NCBI RefSeq assembly: GCF_009769735.1
Contig: NZ_WSRO01000002.1
Location: 8,605,001-8,669,000, forward strand
Length of the DNA stretch: 64,000 nucleotides
Reading direction: 5' to 3'
From: Streptomyces sp. BA2
GTDB taxonomy: Bacteria; Actinomycetota; Actinomycetes; Streptomycetales; Streptomycetaceae
Part shown: positions 17,202 to 26,363 of the stretch, in pieces
How the letters are laid out: each line of letters begins with the position of its first letter
Position numbering within the stretch: the stretch's first letter is position 1
Notes under the pieces: model-generated
What the model saw: only the letters and a program-made list of their open reading frames with translations
Database searches by the model: none
What the model was told of the DNA's origin: nothing
Position numbers and translations under genes: made by a program

Positions 17202-20093
17202 ATGAGGTACTGGCGGCGTGGGATATGGGTGGGGGCGGCGCTGGGGACCGGCGCGCTGGTGGCGGTGACGCTACGGGACCGGAGCCTTGAGGGTGTGGGT
17301 CCGCTCCTTTCGGTCCTCGGGTTCCTGGTGTCGCTGGCCGGGCTCCTGCACGCGACGGTGCGGCCCGCGGCCGTATCGCCGTCGCCCGCCGAGCAGTTGG
17401 ACCGTGCCGCCGACGCCCTTGCCGACGCGGTGCGCGCCCAGTGGCAGGCCGAGTGGCGATTACGCAGGCTCCAGGATCCCGAGCCGCTCGCCGTGCGCTG
17501 GACGTCCGCGCAGCCCTGGCTGTCCGATCTCGACGAGGCCATCGGCTGGCCGGCCCGGGACACCGAACGCCCCGACCTGTCCGGCCTCCTGTCCGAGATC
17601 ACGCAGGTCTTCGGCTACGTGCCGTCACGTCGCCTGGCCGTGCTCGGACCGCCCGGCAGCGGCAAGACGGTACTCGCGGTGCGTTTCACCCTCGACCTCC
17701 TGGAGCGCCGGGACGCGGGCGACCCCGTGCCCTTCCTGTTCCAGGCGTCGAGCTGGCAACCCGACCAGCAGGACCTGCGCCAGTGGCTTGCGGACCGTAT
17801 CGTCGCCGGCCACCCGGCCCTGGCAGCCTACGGCCCATCAGGAGTAGCGCTGGCAGCGGAACTTGTGGCATCCGGACGCATCCTCCCCGTAGTGGACGGA
17901 CTCGACGAACTGGGCGGACAGCTGCGTACACGCGCGGTCTGGCGGCTCAACACCGAACTCGACGCCGGAGCCCCGCTCTTCCTCACCTGCCGCAGCGGTG
18001 TGTACTCCGACGTAGTCGAGGCCGGAGACGTCCTCACCTCGGCCGCCGTGGTCGAACTCCAGCCGCTGGGCTTCGAAGAGGCCGCCGGATATCTGACCCG
18101 CACCGCCCGCCCCGTGCGCGGCCCCGCGGGCGCACGCGCCACGGCCTGGGACCCGGTGCTCGAACACGGGAGGCGACACCCCGATGAGGCGGCGTCCCGC
18201 TGCCTTCGCGAGGTTCTGGAACTGCCCCTGATGGTGGCGATGGCGCGCGCCGTGTACGGCGACACCGGCGCCGACCCCGCCGAAATCCTGCGCCGTCGCG
18301 AACTCGCCGAACCGGCCGCCATGGAACAGCACTTGCTGGACGCCTTCGTCCCCGCCTCGTTCCGTACGTCGGAGCGCTGGGACGGTGACGACGCGATGCG
18401 CCGACTCCGCTTCCTGGCCCGGCACTTGGAGCGGCGCGGCACCCGCGACCTGGCCTGGTGGGAACTGCACACGGCGCTGCCGGGCCCGCTGCGCCTGCTC
18501 GGTCCGCTGCTGCTGCTCGGGGCGGTCGGAGAAATCATCTGCATCACCGCGTGGCTGTCGGGGCAGGGCGCCGTGTGGCCGGTGGCGGGGGCCGCGGTCC
18601 TTGCAGGTCTGTGCGCGGGATACGCGGCGCTCGCGCGCGAGGGCGCGGGCCTGCCGCGCACCCTCCTGTTGTCACTCGCCTGCGTGATCCCGCTGGCGGC
18701 GACCATAGGAGCGGCGCGCCCGCTCACCAGGGACCCCTACTTCGACGTCCCGTTCGCCGGCATGCAGGAACTCCTCGGCTGGCTGACCGTCGGCGCGCTG
18801 TACGGGGTGGCGGTGGCGGCGGGGCTCGGTGTCATCGGCGTCACAGCCGCTCCCACGCCCGCGACGATGCCGTTCCCCCTGTTGCGGACCTGGCGTTACC
18901 GGCGGTGGGTGTGGAAGACGGTGGCGGGGATCTTCGTGGCGATCCCCGCCGTGTTCGTCACCGACATGGTCGTGTACCCGGCCTCGGGGGCGACGCTCCT
19001 GACCGTCGCCGCGGTCGCCGCCGCGCTGGGCGCTTTCGCCGTACGGGGTGAGGGGGCGACGGCGGTCGAGTCCGGCGGGCCGCCCGGTCGGCGATACGGT
19101 CCGCGCCGGGCGGGCAGACTCGGCAGGGCCGTCGTCCGCGGGCTCGGCGTGGGGCTGCCGGCCGGAGCCGTGCTCGGCCTGGTCTTCGCGCTCGTGGCGG
19201 GCGGCACGGCTGCGGGGAGGGCGGCGATGCGCGACGACTTCCCGTTCCGGGCGACCGTCCACACCTCGGCCGACGGCGGTCGCTACGTCGTGGCGGACGA
19301 CGGCACGCGCTACGGGCTGCGTCCGGACGGCGAGACGTACATCCGCGGAGCGCGCCCTCTGGAGGGAGCCGTCGTCCCGGACTGCTACGGACAGGGCCCG
19401 GCCTTCGTCCCGCGGAGTACGGGCCCGGACTTCGATCCGTGCCAAGGCGGCGAGGAGCGGGCGAGCGTCAAGGCGGTCATGGAAGTGACCGTGGGCTCGC
19501 CGGAAACGGGTGTCGTGCGGGTTCGTCTGCCCGACGGCCGTGACGCCTCGGCCGACGGCGTGGAGGACGGGATGGAGGAGGCGGAGTGGCGGTGGCTCAC
19601 CCGGCAGAACCCCGGCCAACTCATGGGCGCCGCCTTGTCGTTCGGGCTTGCGGGCGGTCTCGGTATCGGCGTCGTGGCGGGGTTCGCGGCGGGGCTGCAC
19701 CGCTGGCTCGGCGCGCCCGTCGACACGACCCGCACGCCGAGCCCACTGGCCAGCCTGCGAACGGACCGGGACACGGGGTTGGTCCGCGGCTTCCTGATCA
19801 CGCTGGTGGCCTGGCTCTGCAACGTGTTCGTGGCCGTGCTGCCCCTGGGCGCGGCTGCCGCGACCGTCGTCGTCATCCCGACGGGCCTCGTCACCGTCGC
19901 CCTGTCCGCGTGGGGGCGTCTCCTCACGGCCCGCCTGTGGCTCTGCTCGACCGGCCGGCTGCCCTGGGGCCTGATGGCGTTCCTCGCGGAGGCACATGAG
20001 CGGGGCGTGCTGAGGCAGGCGGGGGCGGTCTACCAGTTCCGGCACGCGCGGCTACAGGAACGGCTGGCGTCCACGGACGAGGACCATCGCTGA
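17202..20093 (+). CDS. Membrane-bound NACHT domain NTPase
   Basis: A 963-residue protein. Two hydrophobic helices open it (residues about 8-25 and 38-55), then a linker, then a NACHT STAND NTPase: Walker A LAVLGPPGSGKTVLAVRF near residue 149 and Walker B ILPVVDGLDELGG near 229, with LPLMVAMARAVYG about residue 345. From about residue 425 a second half holds many membrane segments (LLLLGAVGEIICITAWL, VIPLAATIGAA, LLGWLTVGALYGVAVA and more) interrupted by an extracytoplasmic stretch around 680-800, and the end reads AVYQFRHARLQERLA, a phrase common to Streptomyces NACHT membrane proteins. Bacterial NACHT proteins include antiphage sensors; this membrane class is uncharacterised. Confidence 0.87.
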   Translation: MRYWRRGIWVGAALGTGALVAVTLRDRSLEGVGPLLSVLGFLVSLAGLLHATVRPAAVSPSPAEQLDRAADALADAVRAQWQAEWRLRRLQDPEPLAVRWTSAQPWLSDLDEAIGWPARDTERPDLSGLLSEITQVFGYVPSRRLAVLGPPGSGKTVLAVRFTLDLLERRDAGDPVPFLFQASSWQPDQQDLRQWLADRIVAGHPALAAYGPSGVALAAELVASGRILPVVDGLDELGGQLRTRAVWRLNTELDAGAPLFLTCRSGVYSDVVEAGDVLTSAAVVELQPLGFEEAAGYLTRTARPVRGPAGARATAWDPVLEHGRRHPDEAASRCLREVLELPLMVAMARAVYGDTGADPAEILRRRELAEPAAMEQHLLDAFVPASFRTSERWDGDDAMRRLRFLARHLERRGTRDLAWWELHTALPGPLRLLGPLLLLGAVGEIICITAWLSGQGAVWPVAGAAVLAGLCAGYAALAREGAGLPRTLLLSLACVIPLAATIGAARPLTRDPYFDVPFAGMQELLGWLTVGALYGVAVAAGLGVIGVTAAPTPATMPFPLLRTWRYRRWVWKTVAGIFVAIPAVFVTDMVVYPASGATLLTVAAVAAALGAFAVRGEGATAVESGGPPGRRYGPRRAGRLGRAVVRGLGVGLPAGAVLGLVFALVAGGTAAGRAAMRDDFPFRATVHTSADGGRYVVADDGTRYGLRPDGETYIRGARPLEGAVVPDCYGQGPAFVPRSTGPDFDPCQGGEERASVKAVMEVTVGSPETGVVRVRLPDGRDASADGVEDGMEEAEWRWLTRQNPGQLMGAALSFGLAGGLGIGVVAGFAAGLHRWLGAPVDTTRTPSPLASLRTDRDTGLVRGFLITLVAWLCNVFVAVLPLGAAAATVVVIPTGLVTVALSAWGRLLTARLWLCSTGRLPWGLMAFLAEAHERGVLRQAGAVYQFRHARLQERLASTDEDHR

Positions 20094-20121
20094 GGGACGT
20101 GCTGCGTCAGAGGGCGAGGCG

Positions 20122-20364
20122 TCAGAAGGGCAGACGGCCTCGGGTGCGCCGACCGGCCGAGCCGCTGCGGAACACGGCCTTGGAACTGCTGCGGAACGGC
20201 TTGCTGAAGAGCCGCCCCAGGATGCCGGGAGCCTTGCTTCCGGCGCGTGAGCCGGCTCCCAGGGTGCGCTGGGTTCCACGTTCGGGGTGCCGGGAAAGGC
20301 GGGGGACGAAGAAGGCGAGGACGGCCAGAACGATACAGACAGCAACTATGCCGATAATGATCAC
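20122..20364 (-). CDS. DUF6411 family small membrane protein
   Basis: An 80-residue protein with one N-terminal transmembrane helix (IIIGIVAVCIVLAVLAFFV) followed by a basic, Ser/Arg-rich cytoplasmic tail containing RTLGAGSRAGSKAPGILGRL. This is the pattern of the Streptomyces DUF6411 family, unknown in function. The start is GTG at 20364, placed directly before the hydrophobic helix, with CAGGAG eight bases upstream; longer forms back to 20454 have no ribosome site and would bury the helix. Confidence 0.75.
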   Translation of the reverse strand: MIIIGIVAVCIVLAVLAFFVPRLSRHPERGTQRTLGAGSRAGSKAPGILGRLFSKPFRSSSKAVFRSGSAGRRTRGRLPF

Positions 20365-20454
20365 GAAAGGCTCCTGTGTCGAGGCGTGCCTGCCGTGTGC
20401 CCTGCTGAGCGAGGTGTATGCGGGCACCGACAGCCCGACGCTCTGTCGTTCCAT

Positions 20455-20478
20455 GCTTCGTCCCTTGCTTCGTCCCTT
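20455..20478. repeat. 12-bp tandem repeat
   Basis: GCTTCGTCCCTT occurs twice head to tail between the DUF6411 gene and the murJ-like remnant. Its role is unknown; it may be a replication-slippage scar. Confidence 0.6.
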
Positions 20479-20485
20479 GCCGGAC

Positions 20486-22169
20486 TCAGCGCATTCCGGG
20501 CAGCCGCCGGAGCTCGCTGACCTTCATCAGCCGTGCGAGGAAGAGGTATCCCAGGACCGTCGTGAACACTCCCGCACAGAGCGCGGCGGCAGTCGGCCAC
20601 GTTCCGCTCCCCAGCCCGGCGCACGCCTGTGCCGCGGCCCAGCCAAGGCCCGCGGCGGGGCCGGCGGCGCAGAGCAGCTTCCCGTAGGTGCGCCGCAGGC
20701 TGCCGTCGTCGATGCGGGCTCCGAGCCTCCTGCGCAGCAGGTACGCGGTGAGCGCGAGGCCGGCCAGGTAGGACAGGGTGTAGGCCCCGGCCATGCCGAC
20801 GACTGCCCAGCGGGCCGGCAGCAGCAGGTGGCAGGCCGTGGCCAGGGCGATGTTCACCCCCGCGATCCAGGACGCCATGAAGAAGGGCGTACGCGTGTCC
20901 TCCAACGCGTAGAAGCCGCGCAGCAAGAGGTACTGGGCGGAGAACGGGATGAGGCCGAGCGCGAAGGCCTGCAGCATGTACCCCAGAGGGCGGGCCGACG
21001 CGGTATCCGCCGCTCCGTGGGCGAACAGCAGCGACGCGATCCGCGGCCCCAGGGTCAGGAAGAGGAAGGCGGCGGGCACGATGACCACGCCGCTGAGCCG
21101 CAGAGCCCGGGACAGATCCGCGCCCAGATCCTGGACGCGCCCCTCCGCGGCGGCCCGGCTCATGCGCGGCAGGAGAGCCGTCACCAGGGACACGGTCACG
21201 ATCGACTGCGGCAGCAGCCAGATGGTCTGCGCGTAGGTGTAGGCGGAGTAGCCCGCGCCGGCCCGGGGCAGCTCCTGGTCGGCGGCGTTGGCGTAATTCG
21301 TGACCACTGTCAGAGCGACTTGGTTGGCCAGGACGAACAGCAGCGTCCACTTCGCCGCGTGGACGCTCCGGCCCAAGCCGGTCCCGCGCCAGTCGAAGCG
21401 CGGCCGGAACCGGAAACCCGCCGCCCGCGCGAACGGGACGAGCGCCAGGGCCTGTACGGCGATGCCCGCGGTCGTGCCGAGGCCGAGCAGCCGCACCTGG
21501 GCGGCGGTGATGTCCTCCACCTGATCGGGGACCGTCATCAGTGTCAGGTAGGCGGCGAACATGCCGACCAGAACGACGTTGTTCAGCACCGGCGTCCACA
21601 TCATCGCGCCGAACTTCTCGCGGGCGTTGAGGACTTGTCCGTAGATGCTGAACAGGCCGTAGAAGAAGATCTGCGGCAGCAGGAACCTGGCGAACGTCAC
21701 CGTCAGTTCGAACGCCTCGTGGCTGTCGGGGGTGTCGCGCATGTACAGGCCCACGATCTGTGGAGCCGCCCACACCGCCAACGCCGTACCGACGCCGAGC
21801 ACGCACACCACGAGGGTGACAAGCCGCTGCTCGTAGGCGCGCCCGCCATCGGGCTGCGTCGTCCTGGCGCGCACCCAGCTGCGGCACCAGGACGGCGTTG
21901 AGCGCGCCGCCGATCAACAGCGTGTAGAGGCTCGTCGGCACGGTGTTCGCCGTGTTGTACGTGCTGGCCAGCAAGCCCGTGCCCAGCGCCGCGGCTTGCA
22001 GTACCTGCCGGATGAGACCCGTCGCCCGCGACACCACCGTGCCGACAGCCATCAGCAACGACGAGCGAACAAGCCCGCCTTGTTTCTTCTTCCGCCGAGC
22101 GGCATGCCGCCCTCTTCTCTGCTGCTCCCGCGGCATGGTCCGCACCGCGGGGCCCGTCCCCTCCACCAT
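20486..22169 (-). pseudogene. murJ: MurJ/MviN-like lipid II flippase, frameshifted
   Basis: Together two overlapping frames encode about 560 residues of a MurJ-family flippase (MOP superfamily, about 14 membrane helices). The first, from ATG 22169, gives the basic start and RSSLLMAVGTVVSRATGLIR through GGALNAVLVPQL. The second, ending at 20486, continues directly with VRARTTQPDGGRAYEQRLVT and runs to ELRRLPGMR. The junction is the CCC at 21874-21876 (GGG on the coding strand): removing one G restores the family sequence PQLVRA. It is therefore a one-base insertion, or a sequencing error in a homopolymer. It is shorter than the essential Streptomyces MurJ, which usually has a long C-terminal extension, so it may be a dispensable paralogue. 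Confidence 0.85.
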
Positions 22170-22216
22170 GCGGTCAACCTACGTTGCCCGGCAGCCGCGG
22201 CTACCGCCGCCCCACG

Positions 22217-22882
22217 TCACCCCGTGATGGATCCCGTGTACTCCGGGAAGTCCAGGTCGAAGTCTTCGCTGCTGCGCTGCACGGTGACGACGATCTTCTT
22301 GCCGTACTTCGTCTCCAGGACGTTGTCGTTGGTCTTCGTCGCGGACACCCCGGGAGCCAGGCGGCCTTCGAGCGGCTCGGCGCCCTTCTCGAACGCGGTC
22401 TGGGCGGCCTCGCCGCCCTTCGTGGCGCCCTCGATGATGAGGGACAAGTCATCGAGGGCGACGGCGGACTTGCCGGAGTTCGTCACCTTCAGTTTCACGC
22501 GGAAGTCGGTGTTGCCCGGCTCGGCCGACTCCATCAGCTCGGCGTCGTGGTCCGTGAACACCTTCGCCTCGGTGACGGACACCTTCAGGCCGTCGGGCCA
22601 CGTGTAGGACTCGCCGAACTTCAGGCCCTTCGCCTGCGCCTCAGCTCCGTCCGCGTCGGCGTCGGCGCCTTCGTCGGAGCAGTGCTTCGTCCAGTCGGCC
22701 TGACTGATGTCCTGGTCGGCGCAGTCGACCTTCTCCGACACCGACCCCTTCGAACCGCCCGCAGACTTGGCGTCGGCCTTGTCACCGCCACCGCCACCGT
22801 CACCATCGCCATCGCTGCCGCCGCAGGCGGTCAGAGCGGCCAGAAGCATCACGGCCGCGGCCGTAGTAGCGCGAACGCGCAT
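22217..22882 (-). CDS. DUF4352-like lipoprotein
   Basis: A 221-residue exported lipoprotein. The signal peptide MRVRATTAAAVMLLAAL ends at a lipobox LTAC, so lipidation on Cys is expected. A Gly/Asp-rich linker follows, then a beta-rich domain with VTEAKVFTDHDAELMESAEP, RVKLKVTNSGKSAVALDDL and RLAPGVSATKTN, the pattern of DUF4352 immunoglobulin-like domains of unknown function. The ATG at 22882 has GGGGGA four bases upstream; a TTG at 22894 is also in frame but lies within that ribosome site. It sits alone between the broken flippase gene and the methyltransferase gene, all on the reverse strand. Confidence 0.85.
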   Translation of the reverse strand: MRVRATTAAAVMLLAALTACGGSDGDGDGGGGGDKADAKSAGGSKGSVSEKVDCADQDISQADWTKHCSDEGADADADGAEAQAKGLKFGESYTWPDGLKVSVTEAKVFTDHDAELMESAEPGNTDFRVKLKVTNSGKSAVALDDLSLIIEGATKGGEAAQTAFEKGAEPLEGRLAPGVSATKTNDNVLETKYGKKIVVTVQRSSEDFDLDFPEYTGSITG

Positions 22883-22971
22883 ATGTCCCCCCAAGGTTGA
22901 GCCAGGCGGAACACGTTAAGTCACATGCGGTTGAAACGTGCAGGATGTGATCGGGTCGTGATGCTGCAGCC

Positions 22972-24072
22972 TTATGCCGCTGTCGCCGCTGTCGCCGCTG
23001 TGGCTTCGATGAGGCAGAACGGATCCGCCTGCGGCAGCGGGGTCACCGCGGTGAGGGACAGGCCTGCCCTGCGGCACAGGTCCTCGAAGTCGGGCCGGGT
23101 TCGTTCCCTGCCGCCCACGTTCACCATCATGTTGAGGTCGGTGAGGTACGTGAGTCCGGCGGTTTCGGCGTCGACGATCTCGGGCAGCACCGGCTCCACT
23201 ATCAGGACGCGGCCCGCGGGCGGCAGCACCTCGCGGCAGTGGCTCAGGATCGCGACCGCCTGTTCGTCCGACCAGTCGTGCAGGATGCTCTTCATCAGGT
23301 AGACGTCGGCGCCTTCGGGAACCGAGCGGAAGAAGTCGCCGGCCACCAACGAGCATCGCGCCGTGAGCCCTTGGCGCTCCAGCGTCGCCGGTGCCTGGGC
23401 CAGGCCCTCCTCGGTGTCGTAGATGACGCCCGTCAGGGTGGGGTGCTCGCGGAGCACCGCGCTCAGCAAGGTGCCGTCACCGCCACCGACGTCGGTCACG
23501 GAGGTGAAGCGGCCGAAGTCGAAGGCGCGCGGCAGGACGGCGGCGGTTGCCCTGACGGCCTGGCTCATGGCCGCGTTGAACTCCGCGGACAGGTCGGGGA
23601 ATTCCTTGAGGTGGCTGAAGAAGTCCTTCCCGAAGACCGCGTCGAACGCGACGTCACCGGTCCGGACACTGTCGTCCAGGTGCTCCCAGGCGCGCAGCAT
23701 CGTCGGCTCGGTGAACATCCGTACAAGTGACGTGATGGAGTCGGGCCGCCCGGGGTTCAGGGTGGCGCCCGCCGGAGTCACCGAGAAGGAGCCCGCCGTG
23801 TGTTCGCGCAGCAGGCCGAGGCTCGCCAGGGCACGCAGCAGCCTGGTCATGGGCTGCGCAAGCGCTCCTGCGTCGGCGGCGACCTCGGCCGCCGAGCGCT
23901 CCTTGTCGCCGATCAGCTCCATCACCCGCAGCCGGACGGCCGCGCGGACGGTCTGCGCGGCCAGGCTTCCGAAGATGAGCTGCGCGACCAGGCCGCGTAC
24001 GTCCTCGGTGTCGTTCGCCGGGGTGTGATGCGTCGCGGTGTCGTTCGTCGTGGTGTCGTCGTTCGTGGTCAT
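22972..24072 (-). CDS. SAM-dependent O-methyltransferase (hydroxyindole/CalO-type)
   Basis: A 366-residue class I methyltransferase of the plant-O-methyltransferase/acetylserotonin family common in antibiotic pathways. The N-terminal winged-helix dimerisation domain covers about residues 25-110; the SAM site is VTDVGGGDGTLLSAVL; the probable catalytic base is His in LMKSILHDWSDEQAV. ATG at 24072 follows GAGGGGAAGC. The first 25 residues are Thr/Asn/Asp-rich low complexity, and the last ten are an Ala/Thr tail made by a 9-base repeat. No biosynthetic genes adjoin it; it is divergent from the GlxA-type regulator gene. Substrate unknown. Confidence 0.88.
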   Translation of the reverse strand: MTTNDDTTTNDTATHHTPANDTEDVRGLVAQLIFGSLAAQTVRAAVRLRVMELIGDKERSAAEVAADAGALAQPMTRLLRALASLGLLREHTAGSFSVTPAGATLNPGRPDSITSLVRMFTEPTMLRAWEHLDDSVRTGDVAFDAVFGKDFFSHLKEFPDLSAEFNAAMSQAVRATAAVLPRAFDFGRFTSVTDVGGGDGTLLSAVLREHPTLTGVIYDTEEGLAQAPATLERQGLTARCSLVAGDFFRSVPEGADVYLMKSILHDWSDEQAVAILSHCREVLPPAGRVLIVEPVLPEIVDAETAGLTYLTDLNMMVNVGGRERTRPDFEDLCRRAGLSLTAVTPLPQADPFCLIEATAATAATAA

Positions 24073-24279
24073 CGTGGCTTCCCCTCGGTTCGGTATGTCA
24101 GGCAGCGGCTGTGCCCAAAGACCCCGCCGGCCCGTGCCCCCGACTATGCCGATGCCGACAGTGGCCGTATTGGACGAATGTTCCCCGGGGCAGCCGCTCT
24201 CCGAACCGTCACCGCACATGTCCGGATGTGACAGAGAACCGTCATTGCGGCCATCGGTGGGGGCGGTGAGGATGGGGTC

Positions 24280-25272
24280 ATGCCCACTGCGCACCGTGTC
24301 GTCATCGCGGTCTTCCCCGATGTCGATCTCCTCGACGTCACCGGCCCGGCCGAGGTCTTCGCGCTGGCCAACCGGGAGACCGCCGGCCGCGCCGGCTACC
24401 AGGTGCGCCTCGCCGGGCCGGTCGCCGGTGAGGTCCGTACGTCGGCAGGGGTGCGGCTTGTGGCGGACCTCGGCTTCGACGAGGTGCGCGGGCAGGTGTT
24501 CACCCTCCTGGTGCCCGGCGCGGTCGACATGACCGATGAGGGCCCGCTGGCCCGCATCGACGCGGACGTCGTGGAGTGGGTGAAGGCGACCGCCCCGCAG
24601 GCCCGCCGAGTGGCATCGGTCTGTGTGGGCGCGCACGTGCTGGCCGCGGCCGGACTCCTCGACGGTAAGACGGCGACCACCCACTGGTCGACCGCCGCCC
24701 AGCTCGCGGCCGAGCACCCCGCCGTCTTGGTCGACCCTGACCCCATCTTCGTACGCACCGACCGAGGCCGGTTGTGGACCGGGGCCGGGATCAGTGCATG
24801 CCTGGATCTCGCCCTGGCGCTCGTGGCCGAGGACCAGGGCGAGGACGTGGCCCTTTCGGTGGCCCGGAACCTGGTCATGTACCTCAAACGCCAGGGCGGA
24901 CAGAGCCAGTTCTCCGTACCGCTCAGCCGCCCCGCGTCCGCCCGCCGTGACATCGACGAGCTGCGTCTGTGGATCGCCGAGCACCTCGACGGTGACCTGT
25001 CGGCGGCGGCACTGGCGGCCCGGATGTGCCTGAGCGAGCGGCACTTCGCCCGCGTCTTCAAACAGGAGACGGGCACAAGCCCCGCCGACTACGTGGAAGC
25101 CGCCCGGGTAGAGGTGGCGCGCCGCCTGCTAGAGACCACCGACAGCCCGCTCGACCAGGTCGCGACCGCCGCCGGGCTCGGCTCGGTGGAGACCCTCCAC
25201 CGGGCGGTCAACCGGCAGCTCGCCACCACCCCGGCTGCCTACCGCCGCCGCTTCCGCGTCCAGACCACCTGA
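24280..25272 (+). CDS. GlxA-type AraC family regulator with DJ-1/PfpI domain
   Basis: A 330-residue regulator. The N-terminal 170 residues form a DJ-1/PfpI-like domain (VVIAVFPDVDLLDVTGPAEV; ASVCVGAHVLAAAGLLDGKT, the nucleophile-elbow region with Cys in place). The C-terminal AraC domain has two helix-turn-helix units (SAAALAARMCLSERHFARVF and LDQVATAAGLGSVETLHRAV). Family members sense small metabolites or redox changes. Only about 100 bases separate it from the cysteine hydrolase gene on the same strand, its probable target, and it diverges from the O-methyltransferase gene. Confidence 0.9.
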   Translation: MPTAHRVVIAVFPDVDLLDVTGPAEVFALANRETAGRAGYQVRLAGPVAGEVRTSAGVRLVADLGFDEVRGQVFTLLVPGAVDMTDEGPLARIDADVVEWVKATAPQARRVASVCVGAHVLAAAGLLDGKTATTHWSTAAQLAAEHPAVLVDPDPIFVRTDRGRLWTGAGISACLDLALALVAEDQGEDVALSVARNLVMYLKRQGGQSQFSVPLSRPASARRDIDELRLWIAEHLDGDLSAAALAARMCLSERHFARVFKQETGTSPADYVEAARVEVARRLLETTDSPLDQVATAAGLGSVETLHRAVNRQLATTPAAYRRRFRVQTT

Positions 25273-25373
25273 CCCTCCCCACCCAGCACCCCTGGGGCAC
25301 GCAGGCGAGCCCTACGGCTTCGCCATGCCTCATGCCGTAACCCCACCGCGCAACACGAAAGGCGCCTCGCCCC

Positions 25374-26027
25374 ATGAGCACGTACACGAACCAGCCCGCC
25401 CCTCAGCCCTCCACTCACCCGTCCACGACCCTGCGCGACGTGATCGGCCTGGACAACCAGCCGCCCCGGCTGAGCGAATCCGCCCTGATCATGATCGACT
25501 TCCAGAACACCTACCGCACCGGCGTCATGGCCCTGGACGGCGCGGAGGAGGCACTCGCGGCAGGCGCCCGCCTCCTGGAGCGCGCCCGTGCGGCGGGCAC
25601 ACCGGTCGTCCACATCCTCAACGACGGAGGCGAAGGCACCCCCTACGACATCCGCGCCCACATCGGGGCCATCAGCGACGAGGTCGCCCCGGTGGACGGC
25701 GAGGCGGTCGTGGTCAAGCAGTTCCCCAACTCCTTCCACGCCACCGAGCTGGAGAAGACGCTGACCGGCCTGGGCTTCGCCCCGGGCAGCGGCAAGGACC
25801 TGGTCCTCGCCGGCTTCATGACCCACATGTGCGTCAACTACACCGCCCAGGGCGCCTTCAACCTCGGCTACCGCCCCACCGTCGTCGCCGAAGCCACCGC
25901 CACCCGCGCCCTCGCCACCCCGGACGGCACCGTCCTGCCCGCCGCCGCGCTCCAGAGCGCCGCCCTGACCACCGTCACCGACCTGTTCGGCACCGTCGTC
26001 CCCACCGTCGACACCATCCCTGTCTGA
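25374..26027 (+). CDS. Isochorismatase-family cysteine hydrolase
   Basis: A 217-residue hydrolase. The catalytic triad is visible as Asp in ALIMIDFQNTYRTG, Lys in EAVVVKQFPNSFHAT and Cys in GFMTHMCVNYTAQGAF; the cis-peptide region precedes the Cys. Family members hydrolyse amides or enol ethers such as nicotinamide, N-carbamoylsarcosine or isochorismate; the substrate here is not determined. A 20-residue Pro/Thr-rich leader precedes the domain. A GlxA-type regulator directly upstream is a frequent companion of this family in actinobacteria and probably induces it. Confidence 0.88.
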   Translation: MSTYTNQPAPQPSTHPSTTLRDVIGLDNQPPRLSESALIMIDFQNTYRTGVMALDGAEEALAAGARLLERARAAGTPVVHILNDGGEGTPYDIRAHIGAISDEVAPVDGEAVVVKQFPNSFHATELEKTLTGLGFAPGSGKDLVLAGFMTHMCVNYTAQGAFNLGYRPTVVAEATATRALATPDGTVLPAAALQSAALTTVTDLFGTVVPTVDTIPV

Positions 26028-26154
26028 CCAGGCCGCCACAGGTGGTGAGTGTCGTGACGTAGGACACGTCATTACCAGGCGTCGTCCTGGGTAGGGGGCG
26101 CATGATCGCCTGGGCTCGTGCCCGGGAAGCAACACCGGAACCACGGAGGTATCC

Positions 26155-26232
26155 ATGTCCTCGAAGCGACGTCGCAAGAAGAAGGCCCGCCGCAAGAACG
26201 GCGCGAACCACGGCAGCCGCCCCCAGTCCTGA
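26155..26232 (+). CDS. Ribosomal protein bL37-like 25-residue peptide
   Basis: A tiny gene of 25 codons with an excellent GGAGGT ribosome site six bases before its ATG and a strong terminator 17 bases after its stop. The product begins MSSKRRRKKKARRKNGANHG and ends SRPQS. Its extreme Lys/Arg content and the KNGANHG core match the actinobacterial large-subunit protein bL37 seen in mycobacterial ribosome structures. Gene finders usually skip it. If correct, it inserts into 23S rRNA. It is a free-standing gene between the hydrolase and a VOC remnant. Confidence 0.75.
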   Translation: MSSKRRRKKKARRKNGANHGSRPQS

Positions 26233-26248
26233 CGACGGGCGCGGCGAT

Positions 26249-26278
26249 CGGGGGCGGCACCATGTGGTGCCGCCCCCG
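26249..26278. terminator. Perfect 14-bp hairpin terminator after bL37-like gene
   Basis: CGGGGGCGGCACCA (26249-26262) and TGGTGCCGCCCCCG (26265-26278) pair fully around a two-base centre, a very stable hairpin 17 bases after the stop codon. Confidence 0.85.
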
Positions 26279-26363
26279 AGGCGTTTCCCGGGCGAGCGCG
26301 GAGGCCCAGACCGGTCAGGAATCGAGAAGCGCCGCCCCCCGAGCCGTGCCTAGCGTGAATCCC

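Noticed and set aside
20099..21901. Plus-strand frame of 600 codons opposite the murJ-like gene
   Set aside because: No membrane pattern or family likeness; the flippase homology on the other strand explains the sequence.
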